Below, piece by piece: positions 11,260-22,424 of a stretch of 64,000 nt of DNA; positions within the stretch are counted from its first letter, which is position 1, and the number at the start of each line of letters is the position of its first letter. Source of the stretch: Ryuthela nishihirai (Eukaryota > Arthropoda > Arachnida > Araneae > Heptathelidae); contig JAWZYU010000018.1 of the NCBI GenBank assembly GCA_038380435.1, forward strand, positions 50,307,751 to 50,371,750, given 5' to 3'. The notes below the pieces were generated by a model. The model saw only the letters and a program-made list of their open reading frames with translations, did no database searches and was not told the origin of the DNA. A program made the translations under genes and the position numbers.

Positions 11260-11880
11260 GGGTATGTATGGATAGCTGGATTAAGTTCTATTGGTTGAGA
11301 TCTAAAAACTTTATCAAAATGAAGTTAAACAAATTGAAGGGGAGGCCAAAAAAAGCAATTTAATGAAAAGTTCTAAAAGTTTAAATTTCAAATATATTTC
11401 AGTGTAAAAATAGAAAGATCAAATGATATTAAAATCTCAAGATCGAAAGAAAAAAAAGAGAGAAAAAAAGAGAAAAAAACCCCTCTTAAGCCGAAGTTTG
11501 CTGACGAAAAGTCCATCAAATAATAGCAGTCCCAAGAGCAAAATGCCACCTACTTACCTCCAAAGAAAGGCAAGCCAAAAAAAAAGGAAGAGCACTTTAG
11601 TTGATATGCTTAAGTTCCCAACAAAGACGATGAAGAACAGAGATGATGTCCGCTTTGGAGTTTCTATTGATTTTCTCATTTTGAAAGGCAATCTATACAT
11701 AATTTTTGTTTTTTCTTCTGTCTAATACAATCCCAAGTGGGAAGTACTTGATGTAGTTTGCCCAATTGTTGTCTGGTGGTCTAGTGGGATCTTTGGCAAG
11801 AAAGGTGTGAAAGTCTTGAAGTTGCGATTCAATAAGTTTGAAGTTAAATGGGACTGAAGTTCTACTTTCTTCAGACGCAT
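11260..11880. other. no gene recognised (11.3-11.9 kb)
   Basis: The stretch includes a lysine-rich open frame at 11423-11725 generated by an A-rich, low-complexity tract (11445-11480). I see no family resemblance and treat it as chance. Confidence 0.4.
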
Positions 11881-13560
11881 TAACTTATTGGCAGATAACA
11901 GCAGAGTTCAAACTAAACTAGACACTTTAGAGTGTGGTGACAATATAATATATTTTGAGGCTAATCCTAAACCATTTGTTAACTCCTTTAACAAATACTT
12001 CTCTTCTTGTGCAATTGATTTGTTGAAAGATATATACGTATAGTGCACCCATACAAAGTAATGATCGTGTCTACTTCTATTAATATATGGTACTTACACC
12101 TATAACTGCACAAGATATACATATACAAATATTATCATTGAGAAACACTAGAGCTAGTAACCTTGATAATGTGAATGCTTACACTTTGAAAGTCTTAAGT
12201 CCTTAAGTATTGGAATTGCTAGCTTACTTATGCAATTTATTTTTGCTATTGGCAGTTTTCCTGATATTCTAGAAATTTTCAATGGTTACACCAATATATA
12301 AAAATGGAAGCAAAAATAAAATGATAATTATAGCTCAATATCAAACTTCTCAGTTTTTGTCAAGGCAATTGAAAAAATTTATAAAAACAGACTTGTTGAC
12401 TTTCTGAACAGATATAAAATCATAAATAAAAGACGGTTTGGATTTCAAGCACAAAAAGGAAACTTGGGTGTTCTTGTCTATTTGATTGATAAGATACATA
12501 ATGCGCTAAATACAAATAAGAAAGTTAATGCTATTTTTTGGATTTAAAAAAGGTATTTGAGTTGGTAAATCACAAGATTTTATTCAATAAACATTTTAAT
12601 ATGGGAATCAGAGTATTTGCTATTCATGGATTTCATTTTATTTATCAGACAGAAGGCAAATGGTTAAATTAAATAATGAATTAAATGATATTTCATCCAT
12701 TGATATTGGTGTGCCTCAGGGGTCAGTATTAGGCATAATTTTATTTAAGTGTTTAATCAATTATTTTTTATATTAATTTTCATGGTGAAATAATCGCATT
12801 TGCATACGATACTGTCTTATTATATGTTACTGATAATGATTTACAGATGTCTCAATATATAAATAGTGATATGCACTTAATTTATAAATGGTTATCAAAT
12901 AATAAACTGCTTTTAAATTTAAATAAGACGAAATATATAAATTTTTCCCTTACTAATAGATTATCTGAAAATTACGAGATTAAATTCTATTCGTGTGGAT
13001 CAATGGGTGAATCAAATTGCATTTGTCCATCGATTCAAAAAGTTTCTGAAATTAAGTATCTTGGTGTATTTTTTGACAGTCAACTAACATGGGAAAGTCA
13101 TATAAATTATATTATAAAGAAAGTAAATTTACTATAAATAGAATTTGGAAGTATTACAAAAATATATTATAAGAATGATGTAAAAAAATCAAAATTGACT
13201 TGTGCTGCACCTTTATTTCAAGATTTAGAAATATTACCGTTGAAAAAATTATAAATATACAGGCTATTATTTTATATTTATAAAAATCTGTCAAATTTTC
13301 AAATGAAAGCATGTGATTACTGGATCAGAGGCAATGAAAATAAATTATTAATTCCAAGATTACATAAAGCAAAATTTAAACAAAATGTTCTGTATCCTGG
13401 TCCAAAATTATATAATAAATTAAATATCGACATCTGATCTTTAAATAGGGAAGTATTGTTGAAAAAAACACATTTTTGAGTCGTTTATGAAATTGGAAAG
13501 TACTGATTATTTACACTCATGAGCTATTTTATCAATCATTTTTGTTTTAAAGTTTATGTA
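11880..13560 (+). pseudogene. LINE reverse transcriptase, second type
   Basis: The plus strand carries an ORF2 polymerase that would reverse-transcribe a LINE RNA. Blocks appear in order. A linker includes ANPKPFVNSFNKYFS near 11960, and NRYKIINKRRFGFQAQKGN with LVYLIDKIHNALNTNKKVNA runs to about 12530. The box before the palm (IGVPQGSVLG with changes) lies near 12705-12735, and a degenerate YADD (AYDTVLLY) near 12800-12825. The thumb and C-terminus at 12847-13137 include KYLGVFFDSQLTWESHI and continue to about 13430. At least five frameshifts or stops break it. It differs from both the 1-2.3 kb LINE and the RTE-type family. Part of it is duplicated at 13795-13965. Confidence 0.85.
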
Positions 13561-13639
13561 TAATTTTGCAACCTTAAACAAATTTCCTTAAGAGGTTGAA
13601 GTGTTTAAGTATTTTAAAAATTGTATTACATGGTCGAAA

Positions 13640-14600
13640 TAAATTTGAATATGAATTATGGCTGGTAGCGATTTCCTTATCTGAATCGTTTTGAATTGTA
13701 TTATTCAGATCTTCGATATCGGAATTTTCACCTTGTAAATTTTTTTCAACATCTTCAACATTCGTTGAAGAGCTTTCAGGTTCAAAGGTTCAATATCAAA
13801 GGTTCAATATCAAACTTCTCAGTTTTTGTCAAGGCAATTGAAAAAAAAAGTATAAAAACAGACTTGTTGACTTTTTAAATTGATATAAAATCATAAATAA
13901 AAGACAGTTTGGATTTCAAGCACAAAACGGAAACTTGGATGTTCTTGTCTATTTGACTTGTCTATCTGGCTATACTCTGTATTGTTTCGTTATTTCTATG
14001 CGGCGTGATTCTGAATTTTCTTTTTCTTTCGTAATAGCATTCTCGATCACTTCAGCAAAAGTTGTTGCTATTTTTCCTGTAGTTTGTTTTATTTTCTTCA
14101 TTTCTTGGGCAATTCGCTGCTAAATATCCTTCTTTTCTACATCTGCATAGTTCAATCATTCCACGATAGTCTATTGTGGCGTCAATAGCTCAGATTCTAA
14201 TAAAATTCGGGATATCACTATTAAGATGCATTTCTGAAATTCTCGTACCTGTTTGAATGTTCTTTAAATGTTCTTAGTTGCGATACTGATTTTCGATATT
14301 TTTATTTCGCTATATTTGTTGAGCACTTTGGAAATTTCTTCGTTGTCAATAAAGAAGGGAAGTTTTGAAAAAAAATTCCTTTTTATTGGAGTTTCTATTT
14401 GATTGATATCAATTTTCTTTTCTTTGAGTATCCAGTCTTTCTCTTTTAGCACTAGAATATCATCGGTGGCCTGGTCCGAGGCTAGTAGTAGGATCGATAC
14501 ATTTTTGTTGATCGTTGTGCGATGGCAACAGTTTCAAAAAATATATAGTTTTCATTTTCCAGTAATATATTCTAGAACTTCGATGAAATCATTATTCTGA
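13640..14600 (-). pseudogene. zinc-knuckle ORF1 (gag-like) remnant, interrupted
   Basis: The minus strand encodes a decayed nucleic-acid-binding ORF1 of the kind that precedes LINE ORF2. 14452-14264 reads as a basic stretch with INQIETPIKRNFFSKLPFFI and then a conserved SEIKISKISIATKNI. Farther down, near 14130, is a degenerate CCHC knuckle (LCRCRKEGYLAANCP, lacking the second cysteine spacing and with Y for H). An acidic tail follows in patches to about 13640. A plus-strand LINE fragment (13795-13965) is inserted into the tail. Several stops and frame changes show it is dead. Which ORF2 it belonged to is unknown. Confidence 0.6.
13795..13965 (+). mobile_element. LINE reverse transcriptase fragment (duplicate of 12335-12490)
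   Basis: This sequence repeats 12335-12490 almost base for base, including caatatcaaacttctcag and ttttgtcaaggcaattgaaa, with small indels. It is a short internal LINE piece embedded in the opposite-strand ORF1 remnant. An internal fragment without either end suggests local duplication or gene conversion rather than ordinary retrotransposition. Confidence 0.8.
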
Positions 14601-14989
14601 TCATACAGGCGAAGATTTTCGTCTTCCATTGCTTTGGAGTCTTGAAAAAGACTTTTTCGATTTGATTGAAGTCTTTAATATATCTTCAGGCGTATTTTGC
14701 ATTAAAAATAATATCGAAGAAGTTATTGAGCTCTGAAAGTGATTTTCATTTGAAATAACATGGAATTGTTCTCATTTTTCTGTCCAGTATTTTCATTTCT
14801 GTGTGTATACAGTATATAGTTATGTAGGCAGGTAGGTGGATCATTTAATTAAACTGCTGTCGCAAATAATTAGCAGCTTTCCGTACCAGTTAACACATGA
14901 TATGTGAGAACATAGCGACTCTTCAATAGAACGAAGCAATGTGTGGAAATGAAACACTTTGCGATACGATCGCAAGTAACAGCAGAACA

Positions 14990-15360
14990 GTTTTTCGCAT
15001 TTTCCACGTGTTACTGGAGTCAAATTTTTATTACCCCTGGCACATCCCACGTCACAAATTCTCATACAACTTGTTATGTTCGGTCCTCGTGTTCAAGAGA
15101 GTATGGGGAAAAAAAATTATATATTTGTAGCTTTTTTTTTTGGCCGGGGGATAGAAAACCTGGAGAGATATTTATAACCTGTGTAATTCCCCATGTCACA
15201 AACTTTCATTCGATGCACAGACCGTTACATTTAGGCCTCGTTCCGTAGATATAGTGAGGCAATTGTTTTAATATTTCTACCTTTTTTTAAGGAGAAGAAA
15301 GCGTGGCGATTAATTTTTATAGCTATAATACTCCTCGCATCACAAGCTTTCGTTTAACAC
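14990..15360 (+). repeat. degenerate 144-bp tandem repeat, about 2.6 units
   Basis: Three related blocks occur at 15051 (gtcacaaatt), 15195 (gtcacaaact) and 15339 (atcacaagct), each preceded by a T-rich tattta-like block and spaced exactly 144 bases apart. Surrounding bases also align, though with many changes. The last unit runs into the SINE-A at 15365. No open reading frame persists through the units. Confidence 0.6.
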
Positions 15361-15364
15361 ATAA

Positions 15365-15650
15365 CCACGCCCTGTCCACTGTCAGTAGAGGACACTGACG
15401 GGACTGGAGAGGCCGCCGGATGGGATGTTAAGCCATGGTCCTGTGTGCGAGAGCCTTACCCTTTTCACGTTAAAGAATAAGCTTGATGGTCTTGACGGGA
15501 GTCTACCATTTGTCTGTCAACAGATGTTCCAATGGGTCCCTTCCCTCAACCTTCTCTGAGCCTTCGTTTTCCTTGTGACCTGGCCATTTAGCCCATTGTG
15601 TGCAAAAAATTCCGCCCAGATATAAAACAATCCAATCCTCAGATTTTTTT
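15365..15650 (+). mobile_element. SINE-A copy 3, headless
   Basis: The body aligns with the full copy at 25988-26374 from ccactgtcagtagaggaca through gttaagccatggtcctgtg, gtcttgacgggagtctacca and tggccatttagcccattgtg. The tRNA-like head is missing and 144-bp repeat sequence is found in its place. Confidence 0.85.
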
Positions 15651-15659
15651 CGTCATACC

Positions 15660-16310
15660 CGTTCTGAGAATTGGAAAACGACTTAGGAAAGAGTATGACT
15701 TAGATTCAAATAGATTATTAAGCAAAAAAAGGCCTTTCCCATAAATTACGTTGTTATCTAATTTACAATTATTTTTTAATTACTGTTAACACACCGTTAC
15801 CATTTAATTAACGAACAAGTTGTAATATTTTAAATGCATTTACTTGCATTATATTCCTGTTTTTTAACTATTCAATATTTTTGAATCAAATATATTTCAT
15901 AATAAAACCATTGCTATATGCACAGCACTTGAAGATGTTTATTTTTTCTTTTGTCGCATAATTTATAGTACTTTCTAAAAAAGACTAAAACATTTTAAAT
16001 TTGGAGAAAACAAAAAAAAAGAAGAATCTCGCTTTAAATTGAGTAAATATGGTAATATTCTTAAATAAATTAATTTTAATAAGAATCGGGATACAATTTA
16101 ATAACAGCATGAATAGAAAAATAGATATCTGCCAAAAAAAATCATGATTGAAGGAAGACCACTTTATAGTCGCTCGGGATGATGTAGATTCAATTTTTAC
16201 AACACATAGGACAGAGGAGCATCGCAGAAATGACTCGTAATTTGTATAGACTTTCTCCTATAAGGATATATGTCCCATTAATACGGAAGTCACTGCTAAT
16301 TTCTACATCA
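15660..16310. other. no gene recognised (15.7-16.3 kb)
   Basis: AT-rich sequence with homopolymer A and T runs. I see no protein-like reading, tRNA or repeat match within the window. Confidence 0.5.
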
Positions 16311-16319
16311 GTTAGAACC

Positions 16320-16740
16320 ACGGCTGGATCTAGGGGTGGGGGAAGGGAGAGTGCAAAGGGGTCCATGACCCCCACCTCCTTAGAATGCTAGCAAGAATAA
16401 TGAGGGCAAAAAATCATCAAATTTGGGCGTATTTCATGCAGTTTTCAAGAAATTTTTAAACCCCTCTAAAACAAAGAGGGAAATGTTACATTGCAATCGA
16501 AACACACTATCTTTTAATTTTTTTCCTTGCTCGACTGCTTCAAATAACACCCCCCCTCCCTCCTTTATTTTTATTTTTCAGATGCGGGCGCAGTTAGAGC
16601 TTAAATATAATTCTGATGTTAAAATCAAAGAGATTTTAGTTGGAAATTTGAGTTTTCCTGGGTTGAAATTTCTTTCGAAACTGTTTCCGTTAAATATAGT
16701 TTGCTATAGCTTACGCGGTTAAAAGAAATCTTGAAAAATG
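16320..16740. repeat. dispersed repeat C, copy 1
   Basis: Aligns with 19595-19870. Shared features are a G-rich start, ccacctc followed by gaatgctag, a block ending in tttcatg, then aagaatttttaaa and cctcta, and a T-rich end before a c-agat/agac block. Non-coding and of unknown class. Confidence 0.5.
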
Positions 16741-17082
16741 GTAAGCCCCCACGCTTGAATCTTATTTTGATAAGAATAGTTAGGTATATACATTGAGATC
16801 CCAGTTTATTAGGTACACCTACCTAGCAGCATGTTGCACCTCCTTTGGCCTTCAGAACAGCTCGAATTCGTCGTGGCATGGAACTTACAAGATGATGGAC
16901 GCGTTTTGCAGGTATACTGTACCATGCCGAAATGACTGTCGCGTAGTTACTGCAAATTGGACGGCGGAACAGTGTCGCTGCGAATAACCCTTTCCACCTG
17001 ATCCCAAAGAAGCACGATAGGGTTAGATCTGGAGACTGTGCAGTCAACTGAAGCAAGGGAAATTCGTCGACATGTTCCTAGA

Positions 17083-17574
17083 GCCATTCGGCGACGATAC
17101 GTGCCTTGTGAGCAGGTGTAGTCATGAAGGAATGAACTTGATTAGTACGGATGATTTGAGTAGTAACCATTCGGCGACGAATGTGCCTTGTGAGCAGGTG
17201 TAGTCATGAAGGAATGAACTTGATTAGTACGGATGATTTGAGTAGTAACCATTCGGCGACGAAAGTGCCTTGTGAGCAGGTGTAGTCATGAAGGAATGAA
17301 CTTGATTACTACAGATGATTTGAGTAGTAACCATTCGGCGACGAATGTGCCTTGTGAGCAGGTGTAGTCATGAAGGGATGAACTTGATTAGTACGGATGA
17401 TTTGATTAGTAACCATTCAGCGACGAATGTGCCTTGTGAGCAGGTGTAGTCATGAAGGGATGAACTTGATTAGTACAGATGATTTGATTAGTAACCATTC
17501 GGCGACGATACGTGCCATATGAGCAGGTGTAGTCATGAAGGGATGAACTTGATTAGTAGCGATGTTCAAATACG
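17083..17574 (+). repeat. 82-bp minisatellite, 6 units
   Basis: Units start at 17083, 17165, 17247, 17329, 17411 and 17493, exactly 82 bases apart. Each carries attcggcgacga (with one a-for-g change), then gtgagcaggtgtagtcatga and gaacttgatta. The first and last units share the variant gacgatacgtgcc, while inner units have gacgaatgtgcc or gacgaaagtgcc. It is an expansion of a piece of the transposase gene. 82 is not a multiple of three, so each added unit shifts the reading frame. Confidence 0.95.
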
Positions 17575-17649
17575 CCGTGGCGTTCAGTGTCATTCTATGA
17601 ATATTAGGGGCCTAATGTATTCTAGGAAAACATTCCCCACACCATAACA

Positions 17650-17870
17650 GACAGACAGGTGGACATAACACACCAGACAGGTGGACCAGTCAATAATATC
17701 AGACCGCCACTGCCTATTTGGTATTATTGACTGGTCCACCTGTCTGGTCCACTTGTCTGTATTATACTGTCTGGTATTATTGACTGGTCCACCTGTCTGT
17801 ATTGTGCTGTCTGGTACTGTCTTGCACTCTCCTATGTGGTCTACCTGTCTAGTAGTGTTGACACCAGACA
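17650..17870. repeat. foldback and short repeats of gtccacctgtctg words
   Basis: Left arm ccagacaggtggaccagtca at 17673 pairs with a right arm ending tggtccacctgtctgg at about 17747, and the block recurs around 17780-17800. The tract is made of variants of one word and its complement and could form a stem of about 25 pairs. It sits inside the Tc1-like transposon 2. Confidence 0.75.
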
Positions 17871-18564
17871 AGATTGCTCCATGACCTCATGTTGTTTGTG
17901 CCAAATTTTCATCCATCAGCACGATGCAAAAGGAACCATGATTCGTCAAACCATGCTACCTTTTTTCAGTCCTCAAGGGTCCGGTGTAGATGCTCTTGCG
18001 ACCATTGGAGAGGCGCTTTCGTGTTTTTCGCTGAAAACATCGCAACTGGACACAGTCGGCAGTTGTTGTAGCCCATTCGCGACAAGTCCGATACATGGTG
18101 CATTCGGAGATGACGTTCTGCACACCAATGTTTAATTCTGCTGTGATTTTCCTGGTTGTGGCCCGCCTGTTCACTTACACGATTCTCGCTAATCTCCTTT
18201 GACCTCTCTGATCCACAAGCTGTTTTCGTCCATAGAATCGCTGATCACTGATAGTTTTCGGCTTTTCGCACCATTCTAGGTGAACTCTTGAAACAGTTAT
18301 ACGTGAAAAGCCAGGAGGACAGCTGTTTAAGAGATACTAGAACCGGCACTCTTAGCACCAATCACCATCATGCCAGGGACGAAGTCACTTAGGTCGCTCG
18401 TTTTGTCCATTCTAACGCTCTATCGAATTCTAACTGATGTTCGAAGAGCTGGTCTGCCTGATTTATACCGCACACCGCAGTCATATGATATATTATGTGT
18501 TTGAATGAATCATTTATGGGACCTGGAGTGGTGTGCCTAATAAGCTGGCATCTCAATGTATGTG

Positions 18565-19590
18565 ATCACATCAAAAGCACTACGTTTTTAATTAATAATG
18601 CTTTCGAATAGGTTATTTTACTTCCCATTTTAAAAGCAAACTTTGTTTTTTCAATTTATCAAAATTGTAATTCTGAACAATTAGGAAAATTGCCTTCAGT
18701 ATCTTTATAATCCATTTTTCACACACTTTCAATTTCAAATTTTGAGAGTTCTTAGATTTTTCAAGGATATCTAACATGTAAATGGTAGCCAGACATAATT
18801 GTACGGAGAGCTGCACTCTCTCCATGTCTGACGACAAAACTAATCCGCTAAAAGTCTGACCTCGCCTTCGCGTATTACAGACTGTTAGTAAGTGATGGTC
18901 ATAAGGAAGGGGCCGTAGCCCCCTCCAAGAGACCCGTAATGCTTCACTTTTTCATTTCAACAGCCAGTCAATTACTTTTCCAAGAGAACAAACTCCTGAC
19001 TCCTTCAGTACCCCATATGAAGGCAAATATAAGGGCATATAAAGGATTTTGCACTCCAGAAATGACACTTTTCACTACAAAATCCTTTCGTATGTCCTAA
19101 ACGGCCCCCTCGAGGATTGAGACTTATGACCGACCCTGCTGCTAGTGGCTTTTAGTAAGTTACACTCTCGCATGAAAGTGAAGGAAACGGGAGCGGACTG
19201 CCAAATGAGTCTGCGTAATGATTTGGAGTGGGCACTTTTTTTCTTATTTTCACCGTTTGTTAAGTAGTGGACAGTTTCAAAGAGACCACTAACAAAACCT
19301 CGTTCGTCTACTGGCTGTGATTTGATTTTCGATTGTGGGAATTTTGCACTGGTAGGTTTCTATTGAAGGAGAATCTGTCGATGTATTTCCTAATTGTAGT
19401 CTATCAGCCTCATCTGAACATATACGTGGATGCAGGCATGTTGAGTTCCAATTAGCATGAGTCCCTATAGCCTATTTCCTATTAGCTTCAGCTTCTAAAA
19501 GATGGGAAAGGGTCCCCCCCGCCTGCAATTAGGAGGCTTGATACCCAAAACAAGGGGAATGAATTTAGGGAGAACGGGCAATGATGAGGA
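18565..19590. other. no gene recognised (18.6-19.6 kb)
   Basis: A minus-strand open frame at 18613-18837 has no motif. The 18890-19250 part is less AT-rich than its surroundings but shows no reading that I can assign. Confidence 0.45.
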
Positions 19591-19594
19591 ATCT

Positions 19595-19870
19595 AGTGGG
19601 GGGGGGGGGGGCAAGGAGACCTCCCCACCTCTTTGAGAATGCTAGTTAGGATAATGGATGAATAAATATATTTGACGTGTGTGTTTCATGAATTCCAAGA
19701 ATTTTTTAAATACCTCTAGAAATTTCGCTTCTAAAATGGAGGATAAAATTATATGCTGTAATAGTAATCCATTCTATCCATTTTAGGTTCTCCCAATATT
19801 ATTGCGCCAACTCGCCATTTATTTTTTTTTCTAGACCCACGCCTACCCTACTTCCAAAGCTAATCAAAGT
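19595..19870. repeat. dispersed repeat C, copy 2
   Basis: Diverged second copy of the 16320-16740 repeat. It begins with a run of 14 G (about 19598-19612) and then ccacctctttgagaatgct, with the same order of blocks down to the T-rich tract before ctagacccacg. Unknown class. Confidence 0.5.
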
Positions 19871-20054
19871 AGATGACTCAGTGATTATCAGAGATTAAAA
19901 ACAATAGGGAATTGTTTACAACTGAAGGTGAAGATGAATAGGAAAAATTTTAATAATTTCTTCCTGGAACAAAATTGTACCATTGTGAGTGAAGTGATTA
20001 TAAGGCCAGTCTGATATCTCTCAATAAACCTAGGTTCTTAAAAATACTGCTAAT

Positions 20055-20905
20055 CATTTATTTTCTACAGCTACCTGGAAAGTGAGAACTCTGTATAGTT
20101 GTTATTCTCTTGAAGTCATCGTACAAGAAAAAACAGCTAATCATATGAATATTTTTGCGTTGCAAAAAAACTAGATAGATAGGAAAATGTCAGCTATTTA
20201 AAAATTATTTTAAATTTCTCTTCTCGGAAAGAGATTGCATAAAACATCTGCATGGTGAATCCTTCATTCTCAGAAAAAATGACAGTGAAGTTCCTAGAGG
20301 ATATTAATGCATTAATGTATTCATTTATTAGGAATTTAGGAATTAATGCATTGCTGTTTTTCCACCGAATACTCTAATGAGAATGAGAAAGTTATTAAGG
20401 CATGTAAGTTTTACGGACATTTTAAGAATATTTATTTTCTGCAAAAAAAGGAGGTATTACTCCTGTATTTTGTGAATTCAATGTCAAAATACTAATTCTG
20501 ACCATTGGGCAGGATTAATAGACCCTTTTACGCATTGTAGTTACATTGGAGGTTGTCTTCTACAGGTAAGTAAACTACATGGTTTGGGAATAGCTAACAC
20601 CTAATAAAAACATCAGGACATGTAGAAGCATTTAAGGGTTTCTCACGATGAAGTGTAAGAATTTCTTATATATTACTTGACAGCAAATGGGCTAGCTCTG
20701 TTAGGAACAGCAAGTTGTATACCTGAGACGATATTGTCTCTGACCATCACTAACCGCTAAGAGTTAAAAACTTAGTTTAACACATAAACTTCTAGAAACC
20801 AAAATAGTTAAAACTTACCATGATAGATTGCTTAATCATTATGGTAATCGCAGTTTGCTTAAAACTGAAACTGAGGAACAATGAGACCATTTGATGTAGA
20901 CTAAA
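20055..20905 (+). pseudogene. RTE-type LINE copy 2, endonuclease region
   Basis: The endonuclease of an RTE-type LINE nicks target DNA. It opens at about 20070 with TWKVRTLYS, the standard start of the RTE endonuclease (T-W-N-V-R-T-L). NIFALQ follows, the block that usually ends in E-x-x-W. The downstream half from 20550 matches 61830-62030 of copy 3, including tacaggtaagtaaact, cagcaaatgg and tctgaccat, which cover the C-terminal S-D-H region. It ends near 20905 in the linker, at ttatggtaatcgcagtttgc. Stops are frequent and the polymerase is absent. The intervening 20200-20540 part is badly decayed. Confidence 0.7.
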
Positions 20906-21904
20906 ATTATTTAGTAAGTCCCACATAAATATCACATTAACAAAATATTCGCATTGCAAGAATTAGCACTCCAGAAATCGATTTTAGAAATGAAGAATTT
21001 AAATAATTTTCGCAATAGCTTTAAATTATCTGCTGCTCACACTTAACGAATTGTCAAAACAAGTTTCTCACAAATAACAGTTGCTACTAATAGAGCTAAA
21101 GAATTTATCACTCATTTTCGATAATAATTTATATTTTATTAAATTACCACACTAATATTTAAGTGAGGGATGAAAAATGTTAAATGAATAGGTCTGTATT
21201 GAGCAATGGGTTTTAACGTCGGATTTTTCACTCCACACATTTTGTTTTTGGCTTTACGATATGATTAATTTCAAAAGGGTTCCCGATATGTGGACTGTGC
21301 TCTGGAAACATCTTGGGGAATATAAAAGTTATCGATATATGTCATCCATTGAGAATGTGCTTTATATTGCACAAGTATGACCCTCTTAAATATAGGATCA
21401 CGACTAACAGCTCTTTGACAGCAACCTTCCCAAGTCTACCGATGCAAATTTTCTCGTAGAGGGCTAAAAATCGATGGCTCAAGGGGACGCCTTTAATTTT
21501 TAACAAACTTTCAATGTAAGGTAATATGTCACTACTTTTTTTATGAGTTAACGCACGGTTGTCTCTCCGGAGTCCCGTGAATGTCTTTATTTTGATATCT
21601 AAAGATAAGTTTTCCTTAAGCAGAATTATCCGTTTTTCTTTCAAAGTATGCGCGACTCAACCTATAGAGATCTTAAAAAGTCGTGACACAATAGCATCTT
21701 GTTATTTCTTGTCCTGTGTATAACGTACACAGAAAAACGTGGTAACATTAATAAATACATAATACTGTATTTCAATGTCATAAATCTTTTTTATCTTTTC
21801 TATTAAATGCTTTGTTGTGAGGTTGTTCTTCAAAACTCTGATCATGGCCAAAGTATGTATACATTATATTACAAAAAAAAAACAGAAAAAAAAAACGAAT
21901 ACTT

Positions 21905-22420
21905 CCATATTATTGAAGCTCCCTAAAATTTAGAAATAATAAGATAATTTGAAAATAAACTTTTTATTTGAAATTTTCAAAAATGAATTGATTAAAAACA
22001 AACTTTTTATGGAAACATTTTATAGTAGATAAATTGAGGATCTCATTCAAATCTCTATTTTCCGCAAATTCGTTTAATATTTAAGGAATTATAGAAGCGA
22101 AAACGTCGAACTGTAATTTCTGTTATTCATGAAAATTTGCGTCGAAAGATAAAACACAACTATTATAACAAATCGTTCAATAACAGTAATTTAATATTTG
22201 AAATTTGCATAAATTTCCAGTTTTCATAAATTTTAGGAGAAAGTTTTTAGAGAAGAGTGATAGCGGGGTCTTACGTTAAATGTTCCAGCTTTAATAACTC
22301 TTTAAACGTTAAGCAAATATTTAAAAAAATTGAGATTTAGAGATTGGAGTGAGATCTTCAACTTATCGCTAGCAACATTTTCACGTAAAAATTAGCTTTT
22401 CAAAGTCAGAGAATTTTGAA
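21905..22420. repeat. dispersed palindromic repeat, copy
   Basis: Same block order as 38385-38895: gaagctccctaaaattta, then attgaggatctcattcaaat, cgtttaatatttaaggaatt, a long AT-rich middle, and gttccagctttaataactc before caaatattt. Diverged but collinear. Confidence 0.55.
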
Positions 22421-22424
22421 TGTT

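Larger units (their letters stand above)
16823..18410 (-). pseudogene. Tc1-like transposase, broken by repeats
   Basis: A DDE cut-and-paste transposase on the minus strand. It starts at 18410 with MDKTSDLSDFVPGMMVIGAK. The second helix-turn-helix region is in 18174-17956 (RRATTRKITAELNIGV). The C-terminus is in 17056-16823, with TAQSPDLTLSCFFGIRW, a degenerate form of S-P-D-L-N-P-I-E, and a final SMPRRIRAVLKAKGG that is typical of the family. The catalytic core between is disrupted by the 82-bp array and by a tract rich in gtctg/cagac words, both out of frame. In-frame stops occur in the N-terminal third. It cannot be active. Confidence 0.85.
16789..18560 (-). mobile_element. Tc1-like DNA transposon 2 with internal satellite
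   Basis: The left end reads tacattgagatcc then agtttattaggtacacc (from 16789). The right end, reverse complemented, reads tacattgagatgcc then agcttattaggcacacc (to 18560), both flanked by TA. This terminal sequence and the order of the interior match a Tc1/mariner family that I know from fish genomes. The transposase lies on the minus strand. The element is longer than the roughly 1.2-1.3 kb norm because of an 82-bp minisatellite (17083-17574) and a repetitive insert (17650-17870). Confidence 0.85.

Noticed and set aside
11423..11725. Lysine-rich open frame of 100 codons.
   Set aside because: Created by an A-rich low-complexity tract; no conserved pattern.
17083..17574. CRISPR-like array.
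   Set aside because: Units are contiguous 82-bp tandem copies without spacers, in animal DNA.
19598..19612. Run of G residues as a G-quadruplex or regulatory site.
   Set aside because: A single homopolymer at the edge of a dispersed repeat; a length artefact is possible.
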